A stretch of DNA of 5,568 nt from an uncultured Pirellula sp. (GTDB lineage Bacteria > Planctomycetota > Planctomycetia > Pirellulales > Pirellulaceae), in contig CAILTZ010000373.1 of NCBI GenBank assembly GCA_903837255.1, positions 1 through 5,568 on the forward strand. The letters run 5' to 3'. A program made the translations under genes and the position numbers. Of the stretch, positions 5,464-5,568 are shown piece by piece. The notes under the pieces are model-generated. The model searched no databases and had not been told where the DNA came from. It worked only from the letters and a program-made list of their open reading frames with translations. Within the stretch, counting starts at the first letter, position 1. Each line of letters opens with the position of its first letter.

Positions 5464-5568
5464 AGGTCTAACCCCATGATGCTCATTGGACACTAGCAAC
5501 GGATCTTCGAGCAGCGGAGATCAAAAGCTGGCGGATTCCACTAGGCCTTTTTCAGATTTCGCTCGATA

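Noticed and set aside
5525..5552. Intrinsic terminator after the CoA-binding gene
   Set aside because: A T-run follows GGCC, but the upstream bases cannot form a continuous stem with it; only a bulged, weak pairing is possible.

Overview
The window carries six protein genes, five on the minus strand and one on the plus strand, with a tandem array of tRNA-like repeats at its left edge. It reads like chromosomal DNA of a planctomycete, probably the Pirellulaceae (Rhodopirellula and relatives). The reasons are moderate GC, few Shine-Dalgarno sequences, short simple-sequence repeats between genes, and this mix of a secreted CocE-type hydrolase, CrcB, a DUF1328 protein and conserved proteins of unknown function. 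That placement is an inference from style, not from a marker gene.

Bases 1-202 hold 2.6 copies of a 79-bp unit, cut by the left edge of the window. On the minus strand each unit is a 65-nt element that starts like a tRNA: a 7-bp acceptor stem closed by TCCCCTG/CAGGGGA, a normal D arm, and an Asn- or Ile-like anticodon region. It has no T arm. The units are separated by 14-nt A-rich spacers. A sigma70-like promoter (TTGAAA, 17 nt, TAAATT) lies in the 46 bases between crcB and the first unit. This is the most unusual part of the window.

Bases 249-635 encode CrcB, a fluoride channel, from a TTG start with a good ribosome binding site. Upstream on the same strand, bases 697-2376 encode a secreted CocE/NonD-type alpha/beta hydrolase with an intact Ser-Asp-His triad. 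The 61-bp gap suggests these two are co-transcribed. Further upstream, bases 2532-3695 encode a 387-residue conserved protein of unknown function with a charged helical C-terminal half.

Bases 3696-4056 contain no convincing gene. They hold a small hairpin followed directly by four copies of a 12-bp repeat.

Bases 4057-4763 hold a two-gene minus-strand operon: a 55-residue DUF1328 membrane protein, then, after 14 bases, a four-helix membrane protein of unknown function. An 8-bp inverted repeat reaches into the DUF1328 ribosome binding site. A 298-bp divergent region separates this pair from a plus-strand CoA-binding (Rossmann) protein at 5062-5463. The last 105 bases show no gene. I see no phage, transposase, CRISPR or defence gene.
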